Origin: Methylophaga sp. 41_12_T18
Lineage (GTDB): Bacteria > Pseudomonadota > Gammaproteobacteria > Nitrosococcales > Methylophagaceae
DNA: 42,136 nt
Assembly: GCA_002163115.1 (NCBI GenBank)
Contig: MAAI01000021.1
Span: 1 to 42,136, forward strand
Direction of reading: 5' to 3'
Part shown: positions 28,435 to 38,982 of the stretch, one piece after another
Layout: each line of letters starts with the position of its first letter
How positions within the stretch are numbered: the stretch's first letter is position 1
Program-made: the position numbers and the translations under genes
Notes under the pieces: generated by a model
The model's database searches: none
Told to the model about the DNA's origin: nothing
What the model saw: the letters and a program-made list of their open reading frames with translations, nothing else

Positions 28435-29037
28435 TTAGAAACTGTCTTTAACAAATACGTCGCTGAGCGGGAGTTGGCCAGGACGACCTCTGGCTTGTTC
28501 CCGTTGTTTGCCGATGGTGATCATCATCGTAATGATATGGTCATGAGGCAGATTTATTATTTTAGCAACTTTATCAAAATCAAAGCCATCCATCGGGCAA
28601 CTGTCATAGCCCATACCCTTAGCCATCAACATGATATTCATCGCTGCGATGCTCGATGAACGGAAACACTCATCTCGTTGAGCTTGATGATGATTGGTAT
28701 AGTAATTCTCAATGGCAGGTAATAAAAAACCTTGCACTTCTGTTGGTGCATTACGCCAATAACGTTCAGGTTGTTTTTCCCAGGCATTTAGATCGGCACA
28801 CAAGATTAAAAGTAATGATGATTCAGTAACTTGTTTTTGTCCCCAGCTGGCCTCTTCAATTTGCTGACGTTTGTCAGTATCTGCAACTTGTACAAAGCGC
28901 CAATGTTGAATGTTAAAGGCCGTTGGTGACAAGATAGCATGTTCCATAAGCTCGTTGATTTCAGCATCGCTCATGGCATGGTCGGGATCATAATGTTTAA
29001 CAGAACGACGTGTAGCAATCGCTTCTTTGATATCCAT
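28435..29037 (-). CDS. Nitroreductase-family FMN oxidoreductase
   Basis: FMN-dependent NAD(P)H oxidoreductase; the physiological substrate is unknown. The N-terminal FMN-phosphate motif RRSVKHYDP lies at 10-18, and SPTAFNIQHWRFV at about 37-49 matches the SP-x-x-N-x-Q-x-W core of the family. The later GYDSCPMDGFDFDKVAKI segment also fits. At 200 residues it is full length. It starts 15 bases after the end of the secretin-N-like gene and could be the last gene of the purB transcript. It converges with the GGDEF gene, with four bases between stops. Confidence 0.88.
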   Translation of the reverse strand: MDIKEAIATRRSVKHYDPDHAMSDAEINELMEHAILSPTAFNIQHWRFVQVADTDKRQQIEEASWGQKQVTESSLLLILCADLNAWEKQPERYWRNAPTEVQGFLLPAIENYYTNHHQAQRDECFRSSSIAAMNIMLMAKGMGYDSCPMDGFDFDKVAKIINLPHDHIITMMITIGKQREQARGRPGQLPLSDVFVKDSF

Positions 29038-29052
29038 AAATACTCTTTTAAA

Positions 29053-29862
29053 TTAGTGTGCAGGGATGGACTCAACTTTTAGGTAGAGTCTTTGTTGTTT
29101 GAATTGGTGACTATGGTAACGTTTAACACCATTATTTTCGATATTTTTTTCATCACTTATCAGCCCTAACTCTATCCATTTACCTATTGGTCCGACTAAG
29201 GTGGTCAGCACCTGACTTTTTTCGATCGTGCCATTGTGGCGAAGCTGGCTAAAGATAGGATGAATATCGACGTGTACTTGTTGGTTGGCTGTTAATCTAG
29301 CTATCGCCTGAAAGCCATTATCAAGGCTGATATAACGAGTATTGTCTTGCACAGCAACATCACCGTATGGGCCTATAAAAATAAGTTGTTCATGTTGAGG
29401 AACGTCTTGCCCCATAGAGATAGTGATCGGGTTGCCAGCAATGCCTTGAGCGCGGTAATGTTGATCTCGTTCGCGGGTATTTTTAGTTGACCATTGTTTT
29501 ATCCTTAACTCAGCATCCATATCACCATCAGTAACTTCAATCCTGGCTGAGGATTGATTCAGTTGTTGGTCAGCCAAGTTATGGCGCGTTCTTACTACTG
29601 TGATTTTAATACGCTGCAATGGTTGGTCGAGTTGTTCGATTAAAACTCTCATTTCACTAATTGTATCGGGGTCTGATTTAATAATTATCAGGTTTTGAAA
29701 AGCTCTAGCTGTGCTTTGTTGTGGCAAAAATGGCTGAATATCTGCCAATATTTCTGTTGCTAAACGGTGTTGTAATTCAATGGTTTCAATTTTGGTATTG
29801 GCTATCGCCACAGATGTAAAAATACTGAGCATGATGCCCAGGCTAAGTTTTGTGATATTCAT
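29053..29862 (-). CDS. Exported protein with short secretin-N-like domain
   Basis: The 269-residue product has a signal peptide (about 1-21) followed by a secretin N-type (NolW-like) unit. The order is IELQHRLATEILADIQPFLPQ, LIIIKSDPDTISEMRVLIEQLD and QRIKITVV, the pattern in secretins where a segment dips into a beta-alpha-beta ring-building module. The outer-membrane secretin barrel is missing; the remainder is an uncharacterised beta-rich region ending in RLYLKVESIPAH. It might be a periplasmic assembly factor or a degenerate secretin relative. Its ATG overlaps the end of the upstream gene by four bases, so translation is coupled. No type II/IV secretion gene is near. Confidence 0.72.
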   Translation of the reverse strand: MNITKLSLGIMLSIFTSVAIANTKIETIELQHRLATEILADIQPFLPQQSTARAFQNLIIIKSDPDTISEMRVLIEQLDQPLQRIKITVVRTRHNLADQQLNQSSARIEVTDGDMDAELRIKQWSTKNTRERDQHYRAQGIAGNPITISMGQDVPQHEQLIFIGPYGDVAVQDNTRYISLDNGFQAIARLTANQQVHVDIHPIFSQLRHNGTIEKSQVLTTLVGPIGKWIELGLISDEKNIENNGVKRYHSHQFKQQRLYLKVESIPAH

Positions 29863-30365
29863 AGGTTTAACTGCCTTGTATTGCTATCAATAACACTATG
29901 ATTCCATATCTCATTAAAAGTCTGCTTTAGCGATCTAACTTCATATCGATCATCTAAATTGGCTCGGCCTTTATAACTATCACTAAGCTGACAATGTAAA
30001 TAAGCGACATCATCAATAAGCAGAAACATTTGGTTTAAGTCCTGGTGTTGTTCTGAAGATGTGTGAATATGAATTGAGCTAGTCAATCGTTGGGCGAGGG
30101 GGATGATACTATGACTATTTTGAATATTTGCAGTGCTAGAGTGAATTGCAAACTTGATAGATGTTCTGTGATTTCGGCGAGCAAACTCACTAAGGCAATC
30201 AATTATTGCTTGGTTATCAAATAACACTGCATCAATGTTATTGCCAAAAAAACAAATCTCTCGCCTTGCTAATTTTACCAATTGCAGGGCGAGAGTTGCG
30301 GCTTGCTCACGACTAGAAAACTGAATCGTGTCATTCGTTTCATTTGTCGTGAGCATGTCAGTCAT
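29859..30365 (-). CDS. DUF7931-like protein, unknown function
   Basis: A 168-residue soluble protein resembling the domain found at the C-terminus of some pseudomonad GNAT acetyltransferases (DUF7931). Landmarks are QLVKLARREICFFGNNIDAVLF, FARRNHRTSIKFAIH, and FLLIDDVAYLHCQLSDSYKGRANLDD near the end, followed by LKQTFNEIWNHS. The architecture hints at a phospholipase-D-like fold, but no HKD catalytic motif is visible, so enzymatic activity is doubtful. It begins two bases after the purB stop and overlaps the secretin-N-like gene by four bases. The family assignment is from memory of sequence patterns. Confidence 0.65.
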   Translation of the reverse strand: MTDMLTTNETNDTIQFSSREQAATLALQLVKLARREICFFGNNIDAVLFDNQAIIDCLSEFARRNHRTSIKFAIHSSTANIQNSHSIIPLAQRLTSSIHIHTSSEQHQDLNQMFLLIDDVAYLHCQLSDSYKGRANLDDRYEVRSLKQTFNEIWNHSVIDSNTRQLNL

Positions 30366-30367
30366 GG

Positions 30368-31786
<1,419 letters not shown>

Positions 31787-31864
31787 CTACTGTTTGCTAC
31801 AGTGAGGATATGCAATTTGAGTTAATATATACCGTTCTATAGCCACGATATTGGAGTTAATTAC

Positions 31865-34399
31865 GTGCTGACAGAATATCAAAGTCATGTTGAACTACGC
31901 GCCCAAGAAGGTCTTCCACCACTTGCATTAGAAGCTGAACAAGTAACAAGCTTGGTCGAGTCTCTCAAGCAGCCGGCCAGCGCTGACAACGAAGCATTAT
32001 TAGAGTTACTAATTCACCGGGTACCACCCGGTGTTGATCAAGCCGCTTATGTTAAAGCTGGTTTTTTAGCGGATGTTGCGAAAGGCAATGTTAACTGTGC
32101 GGTAATCACACCCGTTTATGCAACTGAATTACTCGGCACGATGATGGGTGGCTACAACATTCAGCCTTTAATTGATTTACTTGATGTTGCAGAAACAGCG
32201 GATGCGGCTGAAGCAGCATTATCAAAAACATTGTTAGTCTATGATGCCTACTATGATGTGGTAGAAAAAGCGGCCAACAATGCTCATGCAAAACGTGTTG
32301 TACAAGCGTGGGCTGATGCAGACTGGTTTAACGCTAAGCCTAAATTAGCTGAAAGCATTACGGTAACGGTATTTAAAGTACCGGGCGAAACCAATACTGA
32401 TGATTTATCGCCAGCAACCGAAGCATGGAGTCGTCCTGATATCCCTTTACATGCTAAAGCGATGTTAGTGACCAAAATGCCTGATGGCCTGCAAACCATC
32501 GAAACATTGAAACAAAAAGGTCACCCTTTAGCTTATGTGGGTGATGTGGTTGGTACTGGTTCATCACGTAAATCAGCGATTAACTCTGTGTTATGGCACA
32601 TGGGTAAAGATATTCCGTTTGTCCCTAACAAGCGCCAAGGCGGTGTGGTTTTAGGTACCAATATTGCGCCAATCTTCTTTAATACTGCAGAAGATTCGGG
32701 TGCATTGCCGATTGAGTGTGATGTCCAAAACCTTAATATGGGTGATGTCATTACTATTCGCCCATACGATGGTCAGATATTGAATGAAGCCGGTGACGTT
32801 ATTGCTGAGTTTAATATGCGTCCAAGCACATTGGCGGATGAAGTACGTGCCGGTGGTCGTATTCCATTGATCATTGGTCGTGGCTTAACAGATAAAGCAC
32901 GTGAAACATTAGATTTAGCGTCAAGTGACGTTTTTCTTCGCCCAGTAGCACCGAATGACACCGGTAAAGGTTTTACTTTAGCTCAGAAAATGGTCGGTAA
33001 AGCATGTGGCATCGAAGGTGTTCGTCCTGGAACTTATTGCGAACCTAAAGTCACTACGGTTGGTTCACAAGATACCACCGGTGCGATGACACGTGATGAG
33101 TTAAAAGAACTGGCTTGTTTAGGATTCTCATCTGACTTAGTGATGCAATCTTTCTGTCACACTTCAGCATATCCAAAACCAGTAGACATTAAGTTACAAC
33201 ACAGCTTGCCAGATTTTATCAGCACCCGCGGCGGTGTATCGTTACGTCCAGGTGATGGTGTAATTCACTCTTGGTTAAATCGTATGATTTTGCCGGATAC
33301 TGTGGGTACAGGTGGTGATTCACATACGCGTTTCCCAATTGGCATTAGTTTCCCTGCCGGTTCAGGCCTAGTCGCATTTGCTGCGGCATTAGGTGTGATG
33401 CCGATTGATATGCCTGAATCAGTATTGGTTCGTTTTAAAGGTGAAATGCAACCGGGTATTACCTTGCGCGATTTGGTTAACGCGATTCCATATGCAGCGA
33501 TTCAAAAAGGTCTGTTAACGGTTGAGAAAAAAGGTAAGAAAAATATCTTTAACGGCCGTGTTTTAGAAATTGAAGGTTTGCCAGATCTTAAAGTTGAGCA
33601 AGCATTTGAACTTTCAGATGCATCAGCAGAACGTTCAGCAAATGGTTGTACTGTTCACTTGAACAAAGAGCCGATCATTGAATTCTTAAATTCAAACATC
33701 ACCCTATTAGAATGGATGATTGCTCAAGGCTATGCTGACGAACGTACATTACAACGTCGTATTGATAGCATGAAGGCATGGTTAGCTGATCCGCAATTAT
33801 TAGAGCGTGATGCGGATGCAGAATATGCGGAAATCATTGAGATTGATCTTAATGAAATCAAAGAACCTTTATTAGCCTGTCCAAATGACCCGGATGATGT
33901 GAAACCATTGTCAGAGTTGGCTGGTATTGAAATTGATGAAGTATTCATCGGTTCATGTATGACGAATATTGGTCACTACCGTGCAGCAGGTAAAGTACTA
34001 GAAAAAATGGGCACTTTACCTACTAAGCTATGGGTTGCTCCACCAACAAAGATGGATGCACGCCAATTAACGCAAGAAGGTATTTATAGTATCTTTGGCC
34101 GGGTAGGGGCTCGCACCGAAACACCGGGTTGCTCATTATGTATGGGTAACCAAGCGCGTGTTGCTGACAATGCAACGGTAGTTTCAACATCAACACGTAA
34201 CTTCCCTAATCGTTTAGGTAATGGTGCTGATGTATATTTATCATCAGCAGAATTGGCTGCGGTAGTGGCAAGCATGGGTAAATTACCAACAGTTGCTGAG
34301 TATCAAGAAAAAGTTGCAGGTATTGAACCGATGGCTGATGAAATTTATCGGTACTTAAACTTTAATGAAATGGAAGAGTACAGCAACACTTCTGATTGA
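31865..34399 (+). CDS. acnB: Aconitate hydratase B
   Basis: TCA-cycle enzyme interconverting citrate and isocitrate; the AcnB type can also hydrate 2-methyl-cis-aconitate. The N-terminal HEAT-like domain (about 1-160) and early swivel domain give the AcnB order, unlike Acn[19 protein letters not shown] is the swivel active-site loop, and [17 protein letters not shown] follows. Cluster cysteines are in [11 protein letters not shown] and the [10 protein letters not shown] pair. At 844 residues it is slightly shorter than E. coli AcnB but complete. The start is GTG with GGAG about 10 bases upstream. It is transcribed divergently from purB and ends at an intrinsic terminator. Confidence 0.96.
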   Translation: MLTEYQSHVELRAQEGLPPLALEAEQVTSLVESLKQPASADNEALLELLIHRVPPGVDQAAYVKAGFLADVAKGNVNCAVITPVYATELLGTMMGGYNIQPLIDLLDVAETADAAEAALSKTLLVYDAYYDVVEKAANNAHAKRVVQAWADADWFNAKPKLAESITVTVFKVPGETNTDDLSPATEAWSRPDIPLHAKAMLVTKMPDGLQTIETLKQKGHPLAYVGDVVGTGSSRKSAINSVLWHMGKDIPFVPNKRQGGVVLGTNIAPIFFNTAEDSGALPIECDVQNLNMGDVITIRPYDGQILNEAGDVIAEFNMRPSTLADEVRAGGRIPLIIGRGLTDKARETLDLASSDVFLRPVAPNDTGKGFTLAQKMVGKACGIEGVRPGTYCEPKVTTVGSQDTTGAMTRDELKELACLGFSSDLVMQSFCHTSAYPKPVDIKLQHSLPDFISTRGGVSLRPGDGVIHSWLNRMILPDTVGTGGDSHTRFPIGISFPAGSGLVAFAAALGVMPIDMPESVLVRFKGEMQPGITLRDLVNAIPYAAIQKGLLTVEKKGKKNIFNGRVLEIEGLPDLKVEQAFELSDASAERSANGCTVHLNKEPIIEFLNSNITLLEWMIAQGYADERTLQRRIDSMKAWLADPQLLERDADAEYAEIIEIDLNEIKEPLLACPNDPDDVKPLSELAGIEIDEVFIGSCMTNIGHYRAAGKVLEKMGTLPTKLWVAPPTKMDARQLTQEGIYSIFGRVGARTETPGCSLCMGNQARVADNATVVSTSTRNFPNRLGNGADVYLSSAELAAVVASMGKLPTVAEYQEKVAGIEPMADEIYRYLNFNEMEEYSNTSD

Positions 34400-34420
34400 T
34401 ATTTAATGTTCAGATAAAAT

Positions 34421-34456
34421 AAAAGGCTGTTTTCATCACTGGAAACAGCCTTTTTT
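34421..34456 (+). terminator. Intrinsic terminator after acnB
   Basis: AAAAGGCTGTTT at 34421-34432 pairs perfectly with AAACAGCCTTTT at 34443-34454 around a 10-base loop; the 3' arm runs into a six-T tract. It lies 22 bases past the acnB stop and only 14 bases before the next ATG, so the permease gene would depend on read-through or on a promoter not recognised here. Confidence 0.92.
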
Positions 34457-34469
34457 ATATGAGAAAACT

Positions 34470-35189
34470 ATGAATACCAGCATACCAGTCCTATCTAGCT
34501 TAAACTTGGCTCTCGCATTTATACCTGTATTGGCCGTGTTATTTATTTTATATAAATGGTCACTTGATGCCGGTAATGCGGTGTATGCGGTGATACGTAT
34601 GTTGGTGCAGTTATTGTTAGTTGGCTATGTCTTAACAACTATTTTTGATGCAGATAATGCTGGCATTGTGGTGGCAGTATTGATGGTCATGGTTCTAGCC
34701 TCAAGCTGGATTGCATTAGGTACGATCAAGTCGCAACGACTTAAACTTTATAAGCAGACTTTATGGGCAATCTTAACGGGAGGAGGAGTAACCTTGGCGT
34801 TAGTGACGCAAGGTGTGATTACCCTAGAACCGTGGTTTGAACCGAAATATATGATCCCATTAGCCGGCATGATCTTCGCCAACTCTATGAATAGTGTTAG
34901 TCTTGCAGCAGAACGTTTATATTCAGAACTGGAACGAGGGGAAGAGTATTCAAAAGCGCGTTCGATAGCCTTTCATGCAGCCTTTATTCCCGTAGTTAAT
35001 TCACTATTTGCCGTTGGCCTGGTTTCATTACCCGGAATGATGACCGGCCAAATATTATCAGGTGTTTCTCCCATCACAGCCGCTCATTATCAAATAGTAG
35101 TCATGTGTATGATTTTTGGCTCGGCAGGATTATCTACCGCTTACTTTTTAGTGTTAACTAAGTCAGCATTTTTGAAAGAAGAAAATTAA
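34470..35189 (+). CDS. fetB: FetB/UPF0014-family ABC permease
   Basis: Polytopic inner-membrane protein of the FetB (YbbM, UPF0014) family; in E. coli FetAB is a putative iron exporter giving peroxide resistance. The hallmark segments are present: IRMLVQLLLVGYVL in the second helix, GMIFANSMNSVSLAAERL, and SLPGMMTGQILSGVSPITAAHYQIVVM near the end. At 239 residues it is close to the E. coli length. The partner ATPase FetA is not beside it, so it is an orphan here. It sits immediately after the acnB terminator, and GAGAAA is the only weak ribosome-binding site. Confidence 0.86.
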   Translation: MNTSIPVLSSLNLALAFIPVLAVLFILYKWSLDAGNAVYAVIRMLVQLLLVGYVLTTIFDADNAGIVVAVLMVMVLASSWIALGTIKSQRLKLYKQTLWAILTGGGVTLALVTQGVITLEPWFEPKYMIPLAGMIFANSMNSVSLAAERLYSELERGEEYSKARSIAFHAAFIPVVNSLFAVGLVSLPGMMTGQILSGVSPITAAHYQIVVMCMIFGSAGLSTAYFLVLTKSAFLKEEN

Positions 35190-35286
35190 AATGGTTGAAA
35201 TTTTGTTATTTTAGTTCAGTTGTTTTAGCTAAATTTATAAGGCAGCTTTTATTGTTGAGTAATTGTTAATTAACAAAGGGAAACAA

Positions 35287-36108
35287 ATGATAAAAAAAAT
35301 ACTTATAGTAGTAGGTGTTGCATTGTCGAGTACCGCATACAGTGCTGGTCATCCTATGGACTTATCGAGTTACGTAGAACGAACCGTAGATCATGGTGGC
35401 TTAAACTTGATTGAACGCAGGTTGACCATGCATGAAGTGGCAATTATGAAGCAAGCTGGAGTGATTCATGCCGATGGAAGCCTGGCAGTTAATACACAAG
35501 ATATTGCATACAAGCCTCTAGTTATTGCACCACCAAAAGTTAAGGCGGTCGTGCAACCTAGTTTGCCAATAAACACTATTCCAACTGCTAAAGGCAACCT
35601 CGTACCAGTAGCGGTGGTGAATACCCCGAAAGCACCTGCCGTATCTGGAACGTCTGTACCAACAGCTACAATAGCCAATCAGACGCCCACCGCGACAGGT
35701 AATAATATACCAACAGCGCAAACGAATACGGCAAAAGCGCCCCCGATATCTGGTGCTGCTGTGCCTGCTCAACCTAAAGGTACCGTAACAGCCCGTCCTA
35801 CGACCATGCCTGCTAACCCAACTCGTGATGAGATTATTCATATGCAGCAAGATATTCAACATATCGAACGTTCGGTAGGCAAAGCACTTGATTTATCATT
35901 GTCTGCATATGCTGTTGCAGAGCTCCCACAAGCGACGGATGGCCGTTCAGGTGTTTCTGTTGGTTTAGGTGCTGCTAATGGCAAGGTCGGTGAAGCATTA
36001 GGTTATAGCTCTAACTTTGGTGATCAACATGAATATACAATTAAGATCAGTGTCAGCCATGCTGGTTCTGAGAATGCAGCTGGTGCAGGCTTTAATTACC
36101 AATGGTAG
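35287..36108 (+). CDS. Miniature YadA-anchor (trimeric autotransporter-like) surface protein
   Basis: A 273-residue exported protein with three parts. The signal peptide is about 1-20 (AYSA). Residues 21-75 form an uncharacterised head. A Pro/Thr/Ala-rich stalk (about 78-180) holds two imperfect copies of a 35-residue repeat (PTAKGN / PTATGN and NTPKAPAVSG / NTAKAPPISG). After a short helical stretch comes a C-terminal domain (about 200-273) resembling the YadA anchor: AYAVAELPQA, GRSGVSVGLGAANGKVG and a final GAGFNYQW ending in an aromatic residue. It would trimerise as an outer-membrane barrel. Start ATG 35287 has AAGGG upstream; a TTG start eight codons earlier is less likely. It is far smaller than typical adhesins. 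Confidence 0.75.
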   Translation: MIKKILIVVGVALSSTAYSAGHPMDLSSYVERTVDHGGLNLIERRLTMHEVAIMKQAGVIHADGSLAVNTQDIAYKPLVIAPPKVKAVVQPSLPINTIPTAKGNLVPVAVVNTPKAPAVSGTSVPTATIANQTPTATGNNIPTAQTNTAKAPPISGAAVPAQPKGTVTARPTTMPANPTRDEIIHMQQDIQHIERSVGKALDLSLSAYAVAELPQATDGRSGVSVGLGAANGKVGEALGYSSNFGDQHEYTIKISVSHAGSENAAGAGFNYQW

Positions 36109-36127
36109 CTTTATAAGCTACCATTGG
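36099..36127. repeat. Perfect 13-bp hairpin overlapping a stop codon
   Basis: CCAATGGTAGCTT at 36099-36111 and AAGCTACCATTGG at 36115-36127 are perfectly complementary with a 3-base centre (TAT). The stem contains the last codons and stop of the YadA-anchor gene. No T-run follows, so it is not a classic terminator; it could stabilise the 3' end of the mRNA. Confidence 0.85.
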
Positions 36128-36135
36128 TGAGTAAA

Positions 36136-36178
36136 AACATAACCTAGCCTTTATACCTGCTTGAGGCTAGGTTATGTT
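36136..36178. terminator. 14-bp inverted repeat, possible terminator
   Basis: AACATAACCTAGCC at 36136-36149 pairs perfectly with GGCTAGGTTATGTT at 36165-36178 around a 15-base loop. Read on the minus strand a run of five Ts follows; on the plus strand the downstream sequence is only weakly T-rich. It lies between the YadA-anchor gene and the ABM gene, both plus strand, so its orientation is puzzling; it may still act as a stem for transcript ends. Confidence 0.5.
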
Positions 36179-36210
36179 CATGTTATTGGTTCGGATTAAG
36201 GACGTAGAAA

Positions 36211-36504
36211 TTGTCTAAAGTTACTCTAGAGGGCTATATCGTTGTTCCTGACAGTGAGCTCTCAGCTGTAACATCTGAACTTACTCGTCATATCGAGCTG
36301 ACACGACAAGAAGAAGGCTGCGTAATTTTTGATGTTAGCCCTGATCAGAAAAATAAAAATATCTTCCATGTTTACGAAGAGTTCATTAATCGTGATGCAT
36401 TTGAACTGCATCAGGCCCGGGTTAAACAATCGCGCTGGGCACAAGTGACAGCTGATGTAGAAAGGCATTATAAGGTTACAGAAGCAACGGCTAAACTGAC
36501 CTGA
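36211..36504 (+). CDS. ABM-family (antibiotic biosynthesis monooxygenase-like) small protein
   Basis: A 97-residue protein with the dimeric alpha/beta-barrel ABM fold, similar to YgiN-type quinol monooxygenases. Segments fit the family order: LEGYIVVP strand, a helix ending SELTRHIELTRQEEGCVIFDV (strand 2), IFHVYEEFINRDAFELHQ, and a last helix with WAQV. Such proteins act on quinols or aldehydes without a cofactor, but the substrate here is unknown. The start is TTG at 36211, with AAGGA 9-10 bases upstream and no nearby ATG. A peroxiredoxin gene follows 26 bases later, suggesting a small redox unit. Confidence 0.83.
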   Translation: MSKVTLEGYIVVPDSELSAVTSELTRHIELTRQEEGCVIFDVSPDQKNKNIFHVYEEFINRDAFELHQARVKQSRWAQVTADVERHYKVTEATAKLT

Positions 36505-36530
36505 ATTGTTATCAATGACAAGGAAATAGG

Positions 36531-37025
36531 ATGAGTGTTAGCTCTAAGCATACTTCGCTAGTTGTAGTACCAGCTCCTGCTTTCACCATGCAGGATCATC
36601 AGGGCGATACGGTTAGCTTGAAAGCTGCACTGGTAGATGGGCCGGTTATGTTGGTATTTTACCCAAAAGACTTTACTCCGGTATGTACACAGCAACTTTG
36701 TGACTATCGCGATAATCTAGCCGAGTTCGAGCAGTTCGGTATCCAAATTTTTGCTATCAGTCATAATGATCAAGATAGCCACGCTCAGTTCGTTGCTGAA
36801 CATAACTTTCCGTTTGTTTTATTGACTGATACTGGCAATAAGGTGGCAAAAAGCTACGGCTGCACCTCACGGTTGATGCTAGGCAAGGTAAGTAGAGCGA
36901 TAGTATTGGTCAATACTAAAGGGGAAATTATTTACCGTCATGTAGAAGCGACACCTTTGACACGACGAAAATCTCATACTTTGCTGGCACGATTACGACA
37001 ACTGAGTGATGACAGTCTTATCTAA
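36531..37025 (+). CDS. Bcp/PrxQ-type peroxiredoxin
   Basis: Thiol peroxidase of the AhpC/TSA superfamily that would reduce H2O2 and organic hydroperoxides. The peroxidatic cysteine is Cys52 in FYPKDFTPVCT, and a second cysteine five residues on (Cys57, CTQQLC) matches the intramolecular resolving cysteine of the Bcp/PrxQ class. A later cysteine sits in SYGCTS. The 164-residue length and the order PAPAFTMQDHQGDTVSL ... FAISHNDQDSHAQFVAEHNFPFVLLTD fit the family. It is preceded by the ABM gene on the same strand and converges with the next gene. Confidence 0.92.
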   Translation: MSVSSKHTSLVVVPAPAFTMQDHQGDTVSLKAALVDGPVMLVFYPKDFTPVCTQQLCDYRDNLAEFEQFGIQIFAISHNDQDSHAQFVAEHNFPFVLLTDTGNKVAKSYGCTSRLMLGKVSRAIVLVNTKGEIIYRHVEATPLTRRKSHTLLARLRQLSDDSLI

Positions 37026-37051
37026 CAAGTCAGTCTTATTCAGTTTAATTG

Positions 37052-38773
37052 TTATCTCAGTGAAAATATGGAAGAACTGATATTGTTTAAACGAGAGAAA
37101 ACGGTATTTCTGCCATTATTTTTGGCTTGATAAAGATACTGATCTGCTTCTGAAATTAAGTCATCAAGAGAGCTGTGCTTTTCAGTTCTTTGTGCGATAC
37201 CAAAGCTGGCCGTATAGCTGTTCACTTTTCCGCCTAAAACAATTTGTAATCTGGCGATAGCTAAGCGATACCGTTCAGCAATGACAACAGCTTCTTCCAG
37301 AGGTGTATCAGGTATAAATATAATGAATTCTTCTCCCCCCCAACGGGCGATAAAGTCTTCCTCACGAGATTCATGAACAAATGTACTGGCAAGACGTAAC
37401 AGCACCTCATCACCTGCAGTATGGCCATAACTATCATTAATCGTTTTAAAGTGATCAACATCAATCATGATGACTGTAATATTGTGACGATCTCTATCCC
37501 AAATGGGACGTAGCTTTTCATAAAAAGATCGACGATTATGTAAGCCGGTTAGTGGATCGAGTCTGGATAATGCTCTGGCATGGTCTTTTTCTTGCTGTAA
37601 TAAATTGACTCGAGTCGCCAAGGCTAAAGCCAGTACTACTGCTTCGATAATCATGCCCATTTCTACGGCTAAGTAAGAATAAGGGTTATAGGGGATAAGT
37701 CCCCATACCGTACTGCCAGTAAGTGCTGCACCACCTGAACCGGCCACTGTCGCAAAGATAAAATAAATAGCCAGTTTATTGCCTTGCTTTAAGGCAATAA
37801 AGCCTAATAAAAGCATAGAAATACCGAATAAAAATACAAAGCTGAATGCCAATAATAAAGCTAAAAGCTGATTGTTTACGATGATGGTTATCATCATAAA
37901 GCTGGCCATCGTTATGCAGGTGGCAATGACCGTATTGTGCACTTTAGGTGCTGTTTGTTTAAAGGTCAGAAAATGAGTAGCAAATAGTAACCCAGCAAGA
38001 CAAAATGTCACCATTAAGACCGGGTTTGACCACATTTGCCAGCTTGTCGATTCTGGCCATAGCCAGTAAAAACCATGGCCGGTATATGCAAGGTTTGTAG
38101 CTAAAAAAGCAAGCATATACAAAGAGTAGTATAGGTGGCTAGGTTCTTTTAATTTTCGATACAAGATTAAGTTGTAAATTAAAAGAATGATGATTCCACC
38201 ATACAAAAAACCATAACTATAAGCATTTATTAGATCAATGTTAGTCGCATCGTATAAATCTTTAAAGTAGATAGGGATAACAAGAGGAACGATGCTTTCA
38301 ACACGAATAAAAATCGTGGTATTGCCCGGTTTATAATCGTGATCAAATACAAAAAATCGATTTTCGACAGGACGGCTTGCAAAGGGAAGTTGATCACCCG
38401 TTTTAATATGAGAAAGTGTTCTACCATCATGAATAAAATAAGCATTAATATTGTCTAGCCAAGAGGTTTCAATACTTAATCGTTTTGGCTTTTTGAATGC
38501 CTGTTCATTATTCACTTCAAAAATAAGCCAGACAGGCTTACTTCCTATACCTAGACTCAGGTACGAACTTGTTGAGGAAGATGTTTTTTGATGTTGATAA
38601 TGTGCCTTAACTTGGTTAAGCGTTAACTGGCCATCATTTTCAGTAATAACATGGCTATATTGAGCAATGGAGTATAGGTATCGATCAGATGTATTTAGCG
38701 GTGCGGCGGATACGACGTTGTTCAACAACAGGCTGATAAATAGAAAGGCGACAGAGATATATTTGTTTTTCAT
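37052..38773 (-). CDS. 7TMR-DISM diguanylate cyclase
   Basis: Membrane receptor-type cyclic-di-GMP synthase. After a signal peptide (about 1-23) comes a periplasmic 7TMR-DISMED2-type beta domain (about 24-180: WLIFEVNNE, WLDNINAYFI, FIRVES). Seven hydrophobic helices follow (about 185-385), starting YSYGFLYGGIIILLIYNLILYRKLKEPSHLYYSLYM. The GGDEF domain occupies about 405-560, with DPLTGLHNRRSF, active site GGEEF at 479-483 and an intact RxxD inhibitory site (REED) just upstream. It should couple an extracellular carbohydrate-like or other ligand to c-di-GMP synthesis; the ligand is unknown. At 573 residues the domain order is complete. Confidence 0.93.
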   Translation of the reverse strand: MKNKYISVAFLFISLLLNNVVSAAPLNTSDRYLYSIAQYSHVITENDGQLTLNQVKAHYQHQKTSSSTSSYLSLGIGSKPVWLIFEVNNEQAFKKPKRLSIETSWLDNINAYFIHDGRTLSHIKTGDQLPFASRPVENRFFVFDHDYKPGNTTIFIRVESIVPLVIPIYFKDLYDATNIDLINAYSYGFLYGGIIILLIYNLILYRKLKEPSHLYYSLYMLAFLATNLAYTGHGFYWLWPESTSWQMWSNPVLMVTFCLAGLLFATHFLTFKQTAPKVHNTVIATCITMASFMMITIIVNNQLLALLLAFSFVFLFGISMLLLGFIALKQGNKLAIYFIFATVAGSGGAALTGSTVWGLIPYNPYSYLAVEMGMIIEAVVLALALATRVNLLQQEKDHARALSRLDPLTGLHNRRSFYEKLRPIWDRDRHNITVIMIDVDHFKTINDSYGHTAGDEVLLRLASTFVHESREEDFIARWGGEEFIIFIPDTPLEEAVVIAERYRLAIARLQIVLGGKVNSYTASFGIAQRTEKHSSLDDLISEADQYLYQAKNNGRNTVFSRLNNISSSIFSLR

Positions 38774-38982
38774 TGCGCTGCAACAGTAGAGGTAATTGAC
38801 GAATAATTAAAGTAGTAAAGGTAGGGGTATTAACAAGGTCGAAATTTATCTAATACAAACAAAGGCCTCGCCATTACTTATGCTGACTGAAGTACCTATT
38901 AAGTAATCGCTGCTAATAACAATTGCGCTTATGGATTGGCACTATGATGACTTAGCTAAAAGTGAATATAGACACTGGAACG

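Noticed and set aside
29053..29862. Type II/IV secretion secretin
   Set aside because: Only an N-type module is visible. The C-terminal barrel and any secretion or pilus neighbours are absent.
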